A DNA stretch of 64,000 nucleotides from Bin55 sp965220235. GTDB taxonomy: Bacteria > Pseudomonadota > Gammaproteobacteria > Pseudomonadales > Azotimanducaceae. How positions within the stretch are numbered: the first letter of the stretch is position 1; every line of letters starts with the position of its first letter. The stretch covers positions 1,798,001-1,862,000 of the forward strand of contig OZ244815.1 in assembly GCA_965220235.1 (NCBI GenBank). The letters run 5' to 3'. The notes beneath the pieces are model-generated. The model had not been told where the DNA came from and did not search any database. It saw only the letters and a program-made list of their open reading frames with translations. A program made the position numbers and the translations under genes. Below, in pieces: positions 18,354 to 27,616 of the stretch.

Positions 18354-19244
18354 TTGGATTTCATCAGTCTGGGAACCTTCGTCCAGCTTCTTGTCACCGG
18401 TATTTCACACGGATGCCTTTACGGGCTTGTTGCCCTAGGGTTTGTGTTGATCTACAAAGCGACCGAAATGGTCAATTTCGCTCAGGGCGACATCATGATG
18501 TGGGGTGCTTTTATTGCGTTCACGCTCACGAGTTATCTAGGTCTCAGCTATCTTCCAGTCGTAATCCTCACGATATTTTTGATGGCATTTTTTGGCTTGG
18601 TGCTCGAGCGAACGATCATTCGACCCATGATCGGTGAACCACCGTTCGCGGTTCTTATGCTCACGATCGGACTCGGTTTCGTACTGCGCGCGGTCGCTGG
18701 GATGATTTGGGGACACGATGAAAAAGAATTTGATACCCCTTATTCGATAGATCCATTGATACTGGGCGAAGTAAGCCTAGATTACGAGCAATTAGTGGTC
18801 GTAGGTTGCACCATCCTCCTGTGCCTAGGTCTATACCTCTTTCTACGATTCACTCGATTCGGCGTCGCTATGCAAGCTGCATCGCAAAACCAACTCGCGG
18901 CGGCATACGTCGGTATACCAGTGAGACGTGTCGTCACGATAACGTGGTGCTTGTCAACAGCAATCGCGGCGGTTGCTGCACTATTGGTCGCACCTCTACA
19001 GCTGATCTATCCAGGTATTGGCTTTGTCGTCGGAATTAAGGCGTTCGTCGCGGCCATCGTTGGCGGTTTTGGGAGCCTGGCGGGTGCGCTCATTGGCGGG
19101 ATTTGTATTGGGATCGTTGAGCAATTCGTCGGATACGCTTTCGAAGGTGCGTACGGCGAAACATCAGTCTACGTATTGCTGTTACTCATGCTCTTCATTC
19201 GCCCACAGGGCTTAATCGCAACGCTTCAACGAAAGAAAGTCTGA
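18354..19244 (+). CDS. Branched-chain amino acid-type ABC transporter permease (LivH family)
   Basis: Inner-membrane permease of the hydrophobic amino acid uptake (HAAT) class, 296 residues with about eight membrane segments. Diagnostic stretches are SHGCLYGLVALGFVLIYKATEMVNFAQGD near the start and AAIVGGFGSLAGALIGG near residue 235, the EAA-type loop contacting the ATPase. The start is TTG 18354. The gene overlaps the next permease by one base. In the operon with a CoA ligase the imported ligand is more likely a carboxylic acid than a plain amino acid. Confidence 0.93.
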   Translation: MDFISLGTFVQLLVTGISHGCLYGLVALGFVLIYKATEMVNFAQGDIMMWGAFIAFTLTSYLGLSYLPVVILTIFLMAFFGLVLERTIIRPMIGEPPFAVLMLTIGLGFVLRAVAGMIWGHDEKEFDTPYSIDPLILGEVSLDYEQLVVVGCTILLCLGLYLFLRFTRFGVAMQAASQNQLAAAYVGIPVRRVVTITWCLSTAIAAVAALLVAPLQLIYPGIGFVVGIKAFVAAIVGGFGSLAGALIGGICIGIVEQFVGYAFEGAYGETSVYVLLLLMLFIRPQGLIATLQRKKV

Positions 19245-20320
19245 TGCGATTCGTCCTAAAGACCAACTATGTGCAGGATATCAATTTATTCCTACACAAC
19301 GGACAACGCTTCTGGTACGGGTTGTTAATGGCAGCGCTCATCTTCGCGCCGTTCTTCCTTGAGAGTTTCTACGTTGGCGAACTGACCTATTTGTTCATCT
19401 GGGTCATTGCAGGCGCTGGATTGATGCTCTTGATTGGCTATACCGGTCTGGTCAGCATGGGTCATGCGGCATTTATGGCGATTGGCGCATACGCTCATGC
19501 AGTCCTGTTCAAGTTAGGCATTCCTTTTTTACCCTCGTTGCTTATGGCGGCGCTGATATCTGGATTCCTCGGTGCAATCATCGGTGTTGCGGCTTTACGG
19601 ATGACAGGAATCTACCTCGCCGTAGCAACAATTTCGTTCGCATTCATCATCGAGAAGGTCATCAGTGCGTGGCGGCCGGTGACGGGTGGACACCGCGGAT
19701 TCACTGTGCCGGAACCAGTCATGTTTGGCTTGGATTTTGGTTCCGATCTCGTGTTTTATTTTCTCTGCCTTGTCATCGTCACGATCGTCATGGTCCTAGT
19801 AATCAATCTTCTGAGATCACCCATCGGCCGTGCGATGGTGGCGGTGCGCGATTCGGAAATTTCAGCGCAAGCGATGGGTGTCAATCTCGTCCAGACCAAG
19901 ACCCTTGCGTTTACGTTATCTGCGGCATTTACTGGCTTGGCGGGAGCGCTGTACTCACACAAGATCGGCATGCTGTTTCCAGAGAATTTCACGATCCTAC
20001 TGTCGATCAAGCTACTAATGCTTGTCGTGGTAGGCGGGTTAGGATCTGTACACGGCATCGTCTTTGGGGCGATGTTCATTTCGATTTTGCCGCAAGTCAT
20101 AGCGATATTGCGAGACTTCCTCCCATCAGTACTTGCGCAGCGTAGGGGGTTAGAACCCCTGGTATTTGGGTCTATATTGCTCTTTTTCTTAATGTACGAA
20201 CCACTCGGACTATACGGCAGATGGGTCAAGATTCGATCGTATTTCACGCAGTTTCCGTTGTATCGAAAAGCGACGTTTAAACGTCAAAAATCCTACCTTC
20301 GTACGGAACGAGTTCATTGA
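19244..20320 (+). CDS. Branched-chain amino acid-type ABC transporter permease (LivM family)
   Basis: Second permease of the HAAT-type importer, 358 residues, with about nine hydrophobic segments and the conserved YTGLVSMGHAAFMAIGAYA stretch near residue 66 and VVGGLGSVHGIVFGA loop near residue 263. A basic C-terminal tail of about 30 residues is longer than usual. ATG 19244 overlaps the previous stop (TGATG) and its own stop overlaps the TTG start of the next gene. Confidence 0.93.
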   Translation: MRFVLKTNYVQDINLFLHNGQRFWYGLLMAALIFAPFFLESFYVGELTYLFIWVIAGAGLMLLIGYTGLVSMGHAAFMAIGAYAHAVLFKLGIPFLPSLLMAALISGFLGAIIGVAALRMTGIYLAVATISFAFIIEKVISAWRPVTGGHRGFTVPEPVMFGLDFGSDLVFYFLCLVIVTIVMVLVINLLRSPIGRAMVAVRDSEISAQAMGVNLVQTKTLAFTLSAAFTGLAGALYSHKIGMLFPENFTILLSIKLLMLVVVGGLGSVHGIVFGAMFISILPQVIAILRDFLPSVLAQRRGLEPLVFGSILLFFLMYEPLGLYGRWVKIRSYFTQFPLYRKATFKRQKSYLRTERVH

Positions 20321-21075
20321 GCGTTTTCGAAGCTAAGAGCATTGGCGTGAGCTTCGGCGGTGTGCGTGCGCTCCACGACGTGTCGTTCAGCGTTGAGGAG
20401 GGCGAGATCTTTAGCATCATGGGACCGAACGGTGCTGGCAAGACGACGGTCTTTAACTTAATCAGCCGGTTTTATGATCTGGATCAAGGTGACTTATTTC
20501 TGAACGAAGAACGAATCAGCGACATTTCGCCACACGAAGTGGCGGCGCGGGGCATTGCGCGGACGTTTCAGAACACCGAGTTGTTTGAAAATGAAACCGT
20601 ACTTCAGAACCTGCTCACCGCTCATCACACCCATCGACGCACCAGCTTTCTATCAGAGATGTTCTTTTTACCGCAGGTCCGAAGGCAGGAGCTAGCGTTC
20701 CGTGAAAAAGTCGAGGACATCATTGATTTGCTGGATTTACAGAGCTATCGAGATCAGCGGATCAATTCGCTACCTTTCGGTGCGCGAAAGATCGTGGAAC
20801 TCGGGCGTGCCTTAAGTCTAGAACCTCAATTGCTCCTGCTTGATGAACCGTCATCAGGACTGAATCCAGAAGAAACAGACGACCTGTCATTTTGGATCGA
20901 GGATATTAAAGAAGAGCTAGGCATAACGGTCATCATGGTTGAACACGACATGAATCTGCTTGGTCAGGTGTCTGGTCGCGTGATGGCGTTGTCTGATGGT
21001 GAATTGCTAACGATTGGAACACCGGACGAAGTACGCGAGCATCCTGACGTCATCAATGCGTACCTGGGCGAATAA
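20317..21075 (+). CDS. ABC transporter ATP-binding protein (LivG family)
   Basis: ATPase subunit of the importer, 252 residues. Walker A GPNGAGKTT near residues 35-43, the LivG-typical GIARTFQNTELF stretch near 87-98, Walker B LLLLDEPSSGL and the H-loop VEHDM are present. The signature loop reads LPFGARK, a common LivG variant of LSGGQ. The TTG start overlaps the permease stop as TTGA. It should pair with the LivF-type ATPase three bases downstream. Confidence 0.93.
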   Translation: MSVFEAKSIGVSFGGVRALHDVSFSVEEGEIFSIMGPNGAGKTTVFNLISRFYDLDQGDLFLNEERISDISPHEVAARGIARTFQNTELFENETVLQNLLTAHHTHRRTSFLSEMFFLPQVRRQELAFREKVEDIIDLLDLQSYRDQRINSLPFGARKIVELGRALSLEPQLLLLDEPSSGLNPEETDDLSFWIEDIKEELGITVIMVEHDMNLLGQVSGRVMALSDGELLTIGTPDEVREHPDVINAYLGE

Positions 21076-21078
21076 CGC

Positions 21079-21843
21079 ATGGCGATGCTAGAAGTCCGGA
21101 ATGTCGAGTCCTACTACGGACCTATCATGGCGATTCGCGGTGTGTCGATTGATGTCGAGGAAGGGACCATCGTCACGTTACTTGGCGCGAACGGAGCGGG
21201 CAAGACAACGGTATTGAAAACGATTTCGGGCGCGCTGGAGCCACAAAAAGGTACGGTGTCGTTCGAGGGTGAAGATGTCACCGCGAAGGAACCTGACTTG
21301 ATCGCGCGGCGGGGAGTTGCACATGTTCCCGAGGGTAGGGAAGTTTTCCCGTTCTTAAGCACCGAAGAAAACTTGCGGATGGGAGCGTTCACACAGCGAA
21401 AAACGGATCTGGCGGATGAGCTCGAGACTGTCTACGGATATTTCCCGCAGCTGCATGAACACCGGAAATTAGCGGCAGGATTTTTGTCGGGTGGGCAGCA
21501 ACAGATGCTCGCGATCGGTCGTGCGCTCATGCTCAGACCGAAAGTGATGTTGCTCGACGAACCTTCTCTGGGGTTATCCCCTCGACTCGTACATGAAATC
21601 GCCGAAATTGTTGTTCGGCTTAATGAAGAACAGCGAGTCACCGTATTGCTCGTTGAGCAGAATGCGAAGATGGCGCTGGGTATCGCTCGCTACGGGTATA
21701 TCATGGAATCAGGTAGAGTTGTCATGGAAGATTCGACCGAAAGGTTATCGCAATCTACCGATGTTCAGGAGTTTTATCTAGGAATGAAAGCAGGCGGTGT
21801 GAGAGGTCGGCGCCGGTGGAAAAAGCGCAAGACATGGAGATAA
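21079..21843 (+). CDS. ABC transporter ATP-binding protein (LivF family)
   Basis: Second ATPase of the importer, 254 residues. Walker A GANGAGKTT is near residue 35, RRGVAHVPEGREVFP is the LivF hallmark, LSGGQQQMLAIGRALM is the signature and VMLLDEPSLGL the Walker B. The C-terminus carries a basic tail, RGRRRWKKRKTWR, that overlaps the start of the following CoA ligase by 28 bp, so the two genes are tightly coupled. This completes a two-permease, two-ATPase importer. Confidence 0.93.
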   Translation: MAMLEVRNVESYYGPIMAIRGVSIDVEEGTIVTLLGANGAGKTTVLKTISGALEPQKGTVSFEGEDVTAKEPDLIARRGVAHVPEGREVFPFLSTEENLRMGAFTQRKTDLADELETVYGYFPQLHEHRKLAAGFLSGGQQQMLAIGRALMLRPKVMLLDEPSLGLSPRLVHEIAEIVVRLNEEQRVTVLLVEQNAKMALGIARYGYIMESGRVVMEDSTERLSQSTDVQEFYLGMKAGGVRGRRRWKKRKTWR

Positions 21844-23654
21844 ACACGTCAAGCATCGTTGAGGGTCACGAAACGATGTCCGAACTCTTTTGGGCGCGCG
21901 TGACAGAGTTGCAGTCCAAAATCGTCATTCGCGAGAAGGATTTTGGGATTTGGAATGAATACACGTGGTCTGATTGGGGCGAATACGCGAAACTCGTTGG
22001 ATTAGGTCTCAAGTCGCTGGGATTAGAGCGGGGAGATGTCTGCTCCATCGCCTCTGAGATTAATAAAGAGTGGATGTTCGCTGACCTCGGCGTAATAGGC
22101 ATCGGCGGCGTTTGTAATGGCGTCTATCCGACCGACGCCCCGAATCAAGTCGAGTATCTGATAAGTGATAGTGGAACACGTTTTTATTTCGCCGAAGACG
22201 AAGAGCAGCTTGACAAAGTACTGGAAGTACGCGAACGGACACCGACGCTTCAAAAGATCGTGATTTTTGACATGGAAGGGTTGCGGCATCTGGACGACGA
22301 TATGTGCATCTCATTCGACGAGCTGCTCGATCTCGGTCGTGAGCAAATGGCGACGGATGACGTTTGGGAAGCAGAAATCGCGAAGGCCAATCCAGACGAT
22401 CTCATGATATTGACCTACACGTCAGGTACCACAGGTCCGCCGAAAGGCGCGATGATCACCCAAGCCAACATGATGTTCATGACGAACACGATTCAGAACT
22501 CCCTTGGTTTAACCGAAGAAGACCGTCAGCTCGGGTTCCTTCCGCTTGCGCATGTTGCTGGACGGATGCTCTACACATTCGCCGTGATTCGTTCCAAATC
22601 GATTGTGCATCTTGTCGAGAACTTAGAGACGATTGCAAAAGACCAACAGGAAGTAGCTCCGACGGTGCATTTCGCTGTGCCACGTGTATGGGAAAAGCAG
22701 TTCTCGCAAGTTTCGATCATGCAGAAAGAGGCGACTCGCTTAGGTCGCGTCTTGTACGAATATGCATTGAGTGTGGGCAAACGGCGAGCGAAGTTCTTGC
22801 TTCAAGAGAATGCGGTTCCTTGGCATATTGGCATTCTGTTCGCGATCGCAAATCTGTGGGTGTTAAGAAACATCCGAGTGCTACTAGGAATTCAGGAGTG
22901 CAGATGGCTCTCGACAGCAGCGGCACCGATTGCGCCTGAATTGATTGAGTGGTATTGGGCATTGGGTCGACCAATGTACGAGCTTTATGGACAGACCGAA
23001 TGTACTGGGATCGCGACGTCGAATATTCCTGGTTCGTTACGGATTGGTAGTGTCGGCAGAGCCATGCCGGGGGTCGATGTTGCCCTCAGCGAAGACGACG
23101 AAATTCTGATACGCGGTCCAGGAATCATCAGCGGCTATTGGCGGCAACCAGAAAAGACTGCCGACACCATTCGGCAGGATTGGTTGTATACGGGAGATGT
23201 AGGTCGAATCGATGATGACGGGTTCGTCTACATCGTTGATCGGATGAAGGACATCATCATTACTGCAGGCGGGAAGAACATCACGCCGAGTGAGATCGAG
23301 AACCAATTGAAATTCTCGCCATACATTACAGACGCCGTTGTCGTTGGAGATCGGCGACCATATCTAACGTGCTTGGTCATGATCGACCTCGAGAACGTCA
23401 CGTATTACGCACAAGAGAACAACGTGCCGTTTACGAATTACACGAGTCTGTGTCATACTCGCGAAGTTCAGGATCTTGTCGAACGCGAGGTCGAAAAGGT
23501 AAATGAACGGTTTGCTCAGGTCGAGACGATTAAGAAATTCCGGCTGATCGACCAGCTACTTGATCCGGAGGACGAGGAGCTAACACCGACGCAGAAACTC
23601 AAGCGTAAAGTCGTGAATGAAAAATACGCCGATCTGATCGCTGAGATGTACTAG
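21816..23654 (+). CDS. AMP-dependent acyl-CoA synthetase (long-chain fatty acid-CoA ligase type)
   Basis: Adenylate-forming ligase of 612 residues that activates a carboxylic acid with ATP and CoA. The P-loop-like LTYTSGTTGPPKG motif lies near residue 195, YGQTECTG near 390, YTGDVGRIDDDGFVYIVDRMKD near 455 and the C-terminal lysine region LTPTQKLKRKVV near 595. It begins with GTG 21816 inside the LivF gene; ATG 21834 would shorten it by six residues. Its place between importer and receptor suggests the imported acid is converted to its CoA thioester on entry (vectorial activation). Chain type is not readable. Confidence 0.92.
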   Translation: MEKAQDMEINTSSIVEGHETMSELFWARVTELQSKIVIREKDFGIWNEYTWSDWGEYAKLVGLGLKSLGLERGDVCSIASEINKEWMFADLGVIGIGGVCNGVYPTDAPNQVEYLISDSGTRFYFAEDEEQLDKVLEVRERTPTLQKIVIFDMEGLRHLDDDMCISFDELLDLGREQMATDDVWEAEIAKANPDDLMILTYTSGTTGPPKGAMITQANMMFMTNTIQNSLGLTEEDRQLGFLPLAHVAGRMLYTFAVIRSKSIVHLVENLETIAKDQQEVAPTVHFAVPRVWEKQFSQVSIMQKEATRLGRVLYEYALSVGKRRAKFLLQENAVPWHIGILFAIANLWVLRNIRVLLGIQECRWLSTAAAPIAPELIEWYWALGRPMYELYGQTECTGIATSNIPGSLRIGSVGRAMPGVDVALSEDDEILIRGPGIISGYWRQPEKTADTIRQDWLYTGDVGRIDDDGFVYIVDRMKDIIITAGGKNITPSEIENQLKFSPYITDAVVVGDRRPYLTCLVMIDLENVTYYAQENNVPFTNYTSLCHTREVQDLVEREVEKVNERFAQVETIKKFRLIDQLLDPEDEELTPTQKLKRKVVNEKYADLIAEMY

Positions 23655-23742
23655 TTCTCGAATTCTTGCGTAACAGAAAACTCAACCCAAAACTAAAAAT
23701 TCGTCATACTTAAATGGCTCACATAACGCAATGGAGTACCGA

Positions 23743-25017
23743 ATGACCTTTCGTGATCTACTAACGAACCTCCTCGCTCCGACAAGCCTAATGTTCCTTC
23801 TGATGGTTGGCGGTTGCGCCCAACAGACGTCGGAAGAATCATCAGTTGATTCATCGGGAGAGGCGGATGTCGCCACAGACACCGATGATTCCGTGGAAGG
23901 CGCAGGAACACGTGCTGAAGGGATTACCGACACCGAGGTTATCTTCGGTACGCACACAGATCTCACAGGGCCCATCGCGCTCTATGGTGTTGAATCCGTT
24001 AACGGAGTCAACATGCGTTTTGATGAGATTAATGCGGAAGGTGGCGTTCATGGACGTACGTTGAGACTAATCGCTGAAGACACCATGTATCAGGTTCCGG
24101 ACTCGTTGCGTGCGGCTAACAAGCTCATCAATCGAGATCAGATCTTTGCGATGCTCATGGCGCTTGGTACACCAAACAACAACGCGGTTATGCCATTGCA
24201 ATTTGAAGCGGGAATCCCAAATCTGTTCCCATTGACGGGTTCTATTCAGATGGGTGAACCTTTTCACCCATTAAAGTGGACTTCACGCGGAATTTACTAC
24301 TATGAAATGCGAACGGCCATTAAGCACTTTGTAGGCACCGTTGGATTAGAGAGACCTTGCGTGGTGTACATCGACAATGACTACGGTCAGGAGATCTACG
24401 ACGGCGCATTTGATGAAGCGGAAGAGATGGGAGTTGAGATCGTGGCAACTTCATCCCATCGGAGTACCGAATCGGAATTCACAGCAACCGTGTTGAAGCT
24501 TAGAGAAGCGAACTGTGACCTGGTGATCCTCGGTACCGTCGTCCGCGACACGATTCTGTTATTTGAAACCGTTCGCAAGATGGCTTGGGAAGGTGTGACG
24601 TTTGTTGGAAACAACGCCGCGGCGGGACAACCGGTTGCAAGTATTGAAAGCGGCTCATCTGAAGGGTATTACGCCTTTTCGCATATGTCTCAGATTTATC
24701 CAGAGATCGAGACTAGCAAAGATCGACTCGATTGGTACAACCGTTACATGGAGTTATATGGAGCTGCGCCCGACGTTCCGGCGATGGAAGCGTATCGAAA
24801 CGCAGATCTGATAGCGCTCGTTCTGGAACAAGTGGGCCGCGATCTCACCCGAGCGAAGTTCTTAGCCGGTCTCGAATCTCTACGTCAGTATGAAGATCCA
24901 TTCGGCTATACATTGACATTCGGACCTAAAGACCATCGCGGAGTGGATTCTTCCGTGCTCGTTCAGGTTCAAGACAAGCGCTGGGTACAACTCGATTTAG
25001 TCGTTTCGTACGATTGA
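23743..25017 (+). CDS. ABC transporter substrate-binding lipoprotein (Leu/Ile/Val-binding type)
   Basis: Periplasmic receptor of the preceding importer, type I periplasmic-binding fold. The hydrophobic start ends in a lipobox LMVGGC with Cys25 as the lipid anchor, followed by an acidic Ser/Asp/Glu-rich linker of about 35 residues and then GITDTEVIFGTHTDLTGPIALYG, the usual first strand. GGAG six bases before ATG 23743 supports this start; ATG 23731 would add four residues. It lies 88 bp after the ligase and ends in a strong terminator, so it is probably the last gene of the operon. Confidence 0.92.
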   Translation: MTFRDLLTNLLAPTSLMFLLMVGGCAQQTSEESSVDSSGEADVATDTDDSVEGAGTRAEGITDTEVIFGTHTDLTGPIALYGVESVNGVNMRFDEINAEGGVHGRTLRLIAEDTMYQVPDSLRAANKLINRDQIFAMLMALGTPNNNAVMPLQFEAGIPNLFPLTGSIQMGEPFHPLKWTSRGIYYYEMRTAIKHFVGTVGLERPCVVYIDNDYGQEIYDGAFDEAEEMGVEIVATSSHRSTESEFTATVLKLREANCDLVILGTVVRDTILLFETVRKMAWEGVTFVGNNAAAGQPVASIESGSSEGYYAFSHMSQIYPEIETSKDRLDWYNRYMELYGAAPDVPAMEAYRNADLIALVLEQVGRDLTRAKFLAGLESLRQYEDPFGYTLTFGPKDHRGVDSSVLVQVQDKRWVQLDLVVSYD

Positions 25018-25030
25018 ATTGCTAGCGTGG

Positions 25031-25066
25031 AAAAAGAACGGTCGCACTTGCGACCGTTCTTTTTTA
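25031..25066 (+). terminator. Rho-independent terminator of the importer operon
   Basis: A stem of at least 12 bp (AAGAACGGTCGC with GCGACCGTTCTT), a four-base loop ACTT and a run of T. The A run on the other side means it could also stop transcription from the opposite strand. Confidence 0.93.
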
Positions 25067-25134
25067 TAGACTGAAGTTGATTTTGATTAGTGAGGCAAAC
25101 TTAGGTTTAAGTACCAGACGTTATCGTGTCTTTT

Positions 25135-25794
25135 CTATTGAGGTTGTGGCACGATACGAATGTATGGCTTCGGTGCGCGCCAGCCGTCTGGGTATTTCGC
25201 CTTGGCATCCTCGTCGGATACCGCCGGAACGATGATGACGTCCTCGCCTTGCTTCCAATTGACCGGTGTTGCGACCTGGTGCTTCGCTGTCAGTTGGCAC
25301 GAATCTAGGATGCGCAAGACTTCGTCGAAGTTACGACCTGTACTCATTGGGTAGGTGAGCATCGCTTTGATTGTTTTGTCTGGACCGATTACAAAGACTG
25401 ATCGAACGGTCGCGTTATCAGCCGGTGTCCGACCTTCACTCGTGTCACCGGAATCCTCAGGTAACATGTCATAAGCCTTCGCAATCGCGAGAGTTGGATC
25501 TCCAATCAGCGGATATGTAACCGCGTTCCCCTGCGACTCCTCAATATCCTTCATCCACTCTTGGTGGTTATCGACTGGATCTACGGAAAGTCCAAGGATC
25601 TTACAGTCTCGCTCAGCGAATTCCGAAGTCAAACCAGCCATGTACCCTAGTTCTGTGGTGCAAACCGGCGTGAAATCTTTAGGGTGTGAAAACAGAATAG
25701 CCCAGCCGTCACCGATCCAATCGTGGAAGTTAATTTCTCCCTGAGTTGTTCGTGCTACGAAATTCGGAGCGACGGAGTTGATTCTTATCGCCAT
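25135..25794 (-). CDS. 1-Cys peroxiredoxin (Prx6 family)
   Basis: Cytosolic thiol peroxidase reducing H2O2 and organic hydroperoxides. The peroxidatic Cys45 sits in HPKDFTPVCTTELG, matching Cys47 of the Prx6 family, and the C-terminal arm TPVNWKQGEDVIIVPAVSDEDA is the Prx6-type dimerisation segment. At 219 residues it has the usual 1-Cys length, and no resolving Cys in a conserved position is visible. GAGGT seven bases upstream supports ATG 25794. Single gene, between the importer terminator and modC. Confidence 0.93.
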   Translation of the reverse strand: MAIRINSVAPNFVARTTQGEINFHDWIGDGWAILFSHPKDFTPVCTTELGYMAGLTSEFAERDCKILGLSVDPVDNHQEWMKDIEESQGNAVTYPLIGDPTLAIAKAYDMLPEDSGDTSEGRTPADNATVRSVFVIGPDKTIKAMLTYPMSTGRNFDEVLRILDSCQLTAKHQVATPVNWKQGEDVIIVPAVSDEDAKAKYPDGWRAPKPYIRIVPQPQ

Positions 25795-25867
25795 GTAATT
25801 GACCTCATCAGGCTTTCAAAGGGAATGCGATTTATTCTAAATAAGAGGATTGTGCAGCAGCTAGGAT

Positions 25868-26935
25868 TTAGTCTAGAGTCACACTCTTAACGAGCGCAAA
25901 GACCGAATCACCGATGCGCAGCGAGAGTTGATCTAGAGACGCACGCGTGATCTGAGCCTGTAGACGTGTTAGACCAGACTGAATGACACAATTAACACTC
26001 GGTCCTGTGTCAGTGTCTTCAATCGCTACGATCTTACCTGGCAATATATTCCTCACACTAATGGCTTCCGGTTCTACTTTCGCGAGCGATACATCGCGTG
26101 CGCGCACACGTAGGGTTGTGACTTCTCCGGGTTCAAGAGGGAGATGCATAGGTACAGACCAGGTGCGATCCTCGACTTCGAGAGTCGTTAGCTGGTACTG
26201 ACGGTCGTGTGTAAGCACTTTCGCACTAATGATGGAGCTTGTATCACTACCTCCGAGAAAGTCAGCGAGATCGCGTCGTTCCAGTACATCAGCAGTACGA
26301 CCTGAAGCACGCATTTCACCATCCGCTAACACGACCGTGTGCGGACATAGCGCAGTTATTTCGTCTACTGCGTGGCTAACGTAGAGAGTTGGAATGTGGT
26401 ACTTTGAATGAAGCGATTCAAGATACGGCAGGATCTCTGCTTTTCGCTGAATATCAAGGCCGGTTAATGGTTCATCGAGTAGTAGCAGCTTTGGTTGTGA
26501 TAGCAACATCCGTGCGAGGATGATCCGTTGGGACTCGCCACCTGAAACTTGATGTGTACGACGCGGAAGTAACGAAGACAGCTCGAAATCTTCGACTACC
26601 TGCTCGAGAGCAATCTCGCCGGGATAGCGTTTCGAGTGTTTAACCGGGTAGGTTAAGTTGCTGTGTACGGTTAGATGAGGAAAGAGTTGTGCGTTTTGGC
26701 GAACATAGCCAATAGGCCGGTGATGAGGTTTAACGAGCACGCCAAGCTCTGTGTTTAACCAGTCAGCCTCGTCGAAGCCGATCAAGCCGCGTGTCGGCTC
26801 CATACCAGCAATTGCCCGCAACATGGTCGATTTACCACTCCCGCTTGGTCCGAATACTGCCGTAATCGATTTTGGAAACTCATGGTCAATCAACACGCGA
26901 AATTCCCCTAACGTTTCAATGTCGACTTGCAGCAT
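25868..26935 (-). CDS. modC: Molybdate ABC transporter ATP-binding protein
   Basis: ATPase of the molybdate importer, 355 residues. Walker A GPSGSGKST lies near residues 30-38, the signature VSGGESQR near 127, Walker B LLLLDEPLTGLD near 150 and the H-loop YVSHAVDE near 189. The C-terminal third is a TOBE (molybdate/oxyanion-binding) domain: ISVRNILPGKIVAIEDTDTGPSVNCVIQ. It starts three bases after the modB stop and ends the operon. Function rests on the modA-modB-modC arrangement. Confidence 0.93.
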   Translation of the reverse strand: MLQVDIETLGEFRVLIDHEFPKSITAVFGPSGSGKSTMLRAIAGMEPTRGLIGFDEADWLNTELGVLVKPHHRPIGYVRQNAQLFPHLTVHSNLTYPVKHSKRYPGEIALEQVVEDFELSSLLPRRTHQVSGGESQRIILARMLLSQPKLLLLDEPLTGLDIQRKAEILPYLESLHSKYHIPTLYVSHAVDEITALCPHTVVLADGEMRASGRTADVLERRDLADFLGGSDTSSIISAKVLTHDRQYQLTTLEVEDRTWSVPMHLPLEPGEVTTLRVRARDVSLAKVEPEAISVRNILPGKIVAIEDTDTGPSVNCVIQSGLTRLQAQITRASLDQLSLRIGDSVFALVKSVTLD

Positions 26936-26938
26936 GGG

Positions 26939-27616
26939 TCAATACGCTCGAAGCGGCAACTGACGATTGATCGTGAACACGGCAAGCAACACCAGGAACG
27001 AAAACACGAGAAGCGCTATAGCCAACAAATGCGCGTCCGCGTACGAAATAGTCTCTACGTGTTCATAGATCGCAATCGAAATGACACGTGTTTCGCCAGG
27101 GATGTTACCCCCGATCATGAGAACGACGCCGAATTCACCGACGGTATGAGCAAACGTCAACACCGCTGCAGTTAAGAATCCGCGCCGACATTGCGGAAAC
27201 ACAGCCGTGAACACCGCAGTGAGTTTTGGTACACCGAGTGCATACGCGTCTTCCAGAGACTGCGCTTGAACACGTTCGAACGCAACCTGCAATGGTTGCA
27301 CCATAAACGGCAGCGAGTAGATCACGGATGCTATGACTAAACCGGTGAAACTGAACGTCAGGCGGACACCTGTTAGCTCAAAGAAAAATCCCCCAATGGC
27401 CGAACTTGGACTAAGTAATAGAAGCAGGTAGAAACCTAAGACCGTAGGTGGCAACACCAACGGCAGCGCCGTGAAGGCTTCAAGAGGCGGCTTATACCAA
27501 CGTTTGGTTGTAGCAAGCCACCACGCAAGAGGTGTTCCGATAACAAAGAGCAAAATCGTTGTTACTAGCGCCAGCTGGGCAGTAATCCATATCGCTGAGA
27601 CGTCTTCGGGATTCAT
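26939..27616 (-). CDS. modB: Molybdate ABC transporter permease
   Basis: Inner-membrane subunit of the molybdate importer, 225 residues with about five membrane segments. It shows the ModB landmarks LPLVLPPTVLGFYLLLLLSP, the EAA loop DAYALGVPKLTAVFTAVFPQCRRGFLTA and AHTVGEFGVVLMIGGNIPGETRV. ATG 27616 overlaps the modA stop by 4 bp. ModC would dock on the EAA loop. Confidence 0.94.
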   Translation of the reverse strand: MNPEDVSAIWITAQLALVTTILLFVIGTPLAWWLATTKRWYKPPLEAFTALPLVLPPTVLGFYLLLLLSPSSAIGGFFFELTGVRLTFSFTGLVIASVIYSLPFMVQPLQVAFERVQAQSLEDAYALGVPKLTAVFTAVFPQCRRGFLTAAVLTFAHTVGEFGVVLMIGGNIPGETRVISIAIYEHVETISYADAHLLAIALLVFSFLVLLAVFTINRQLPLRAY

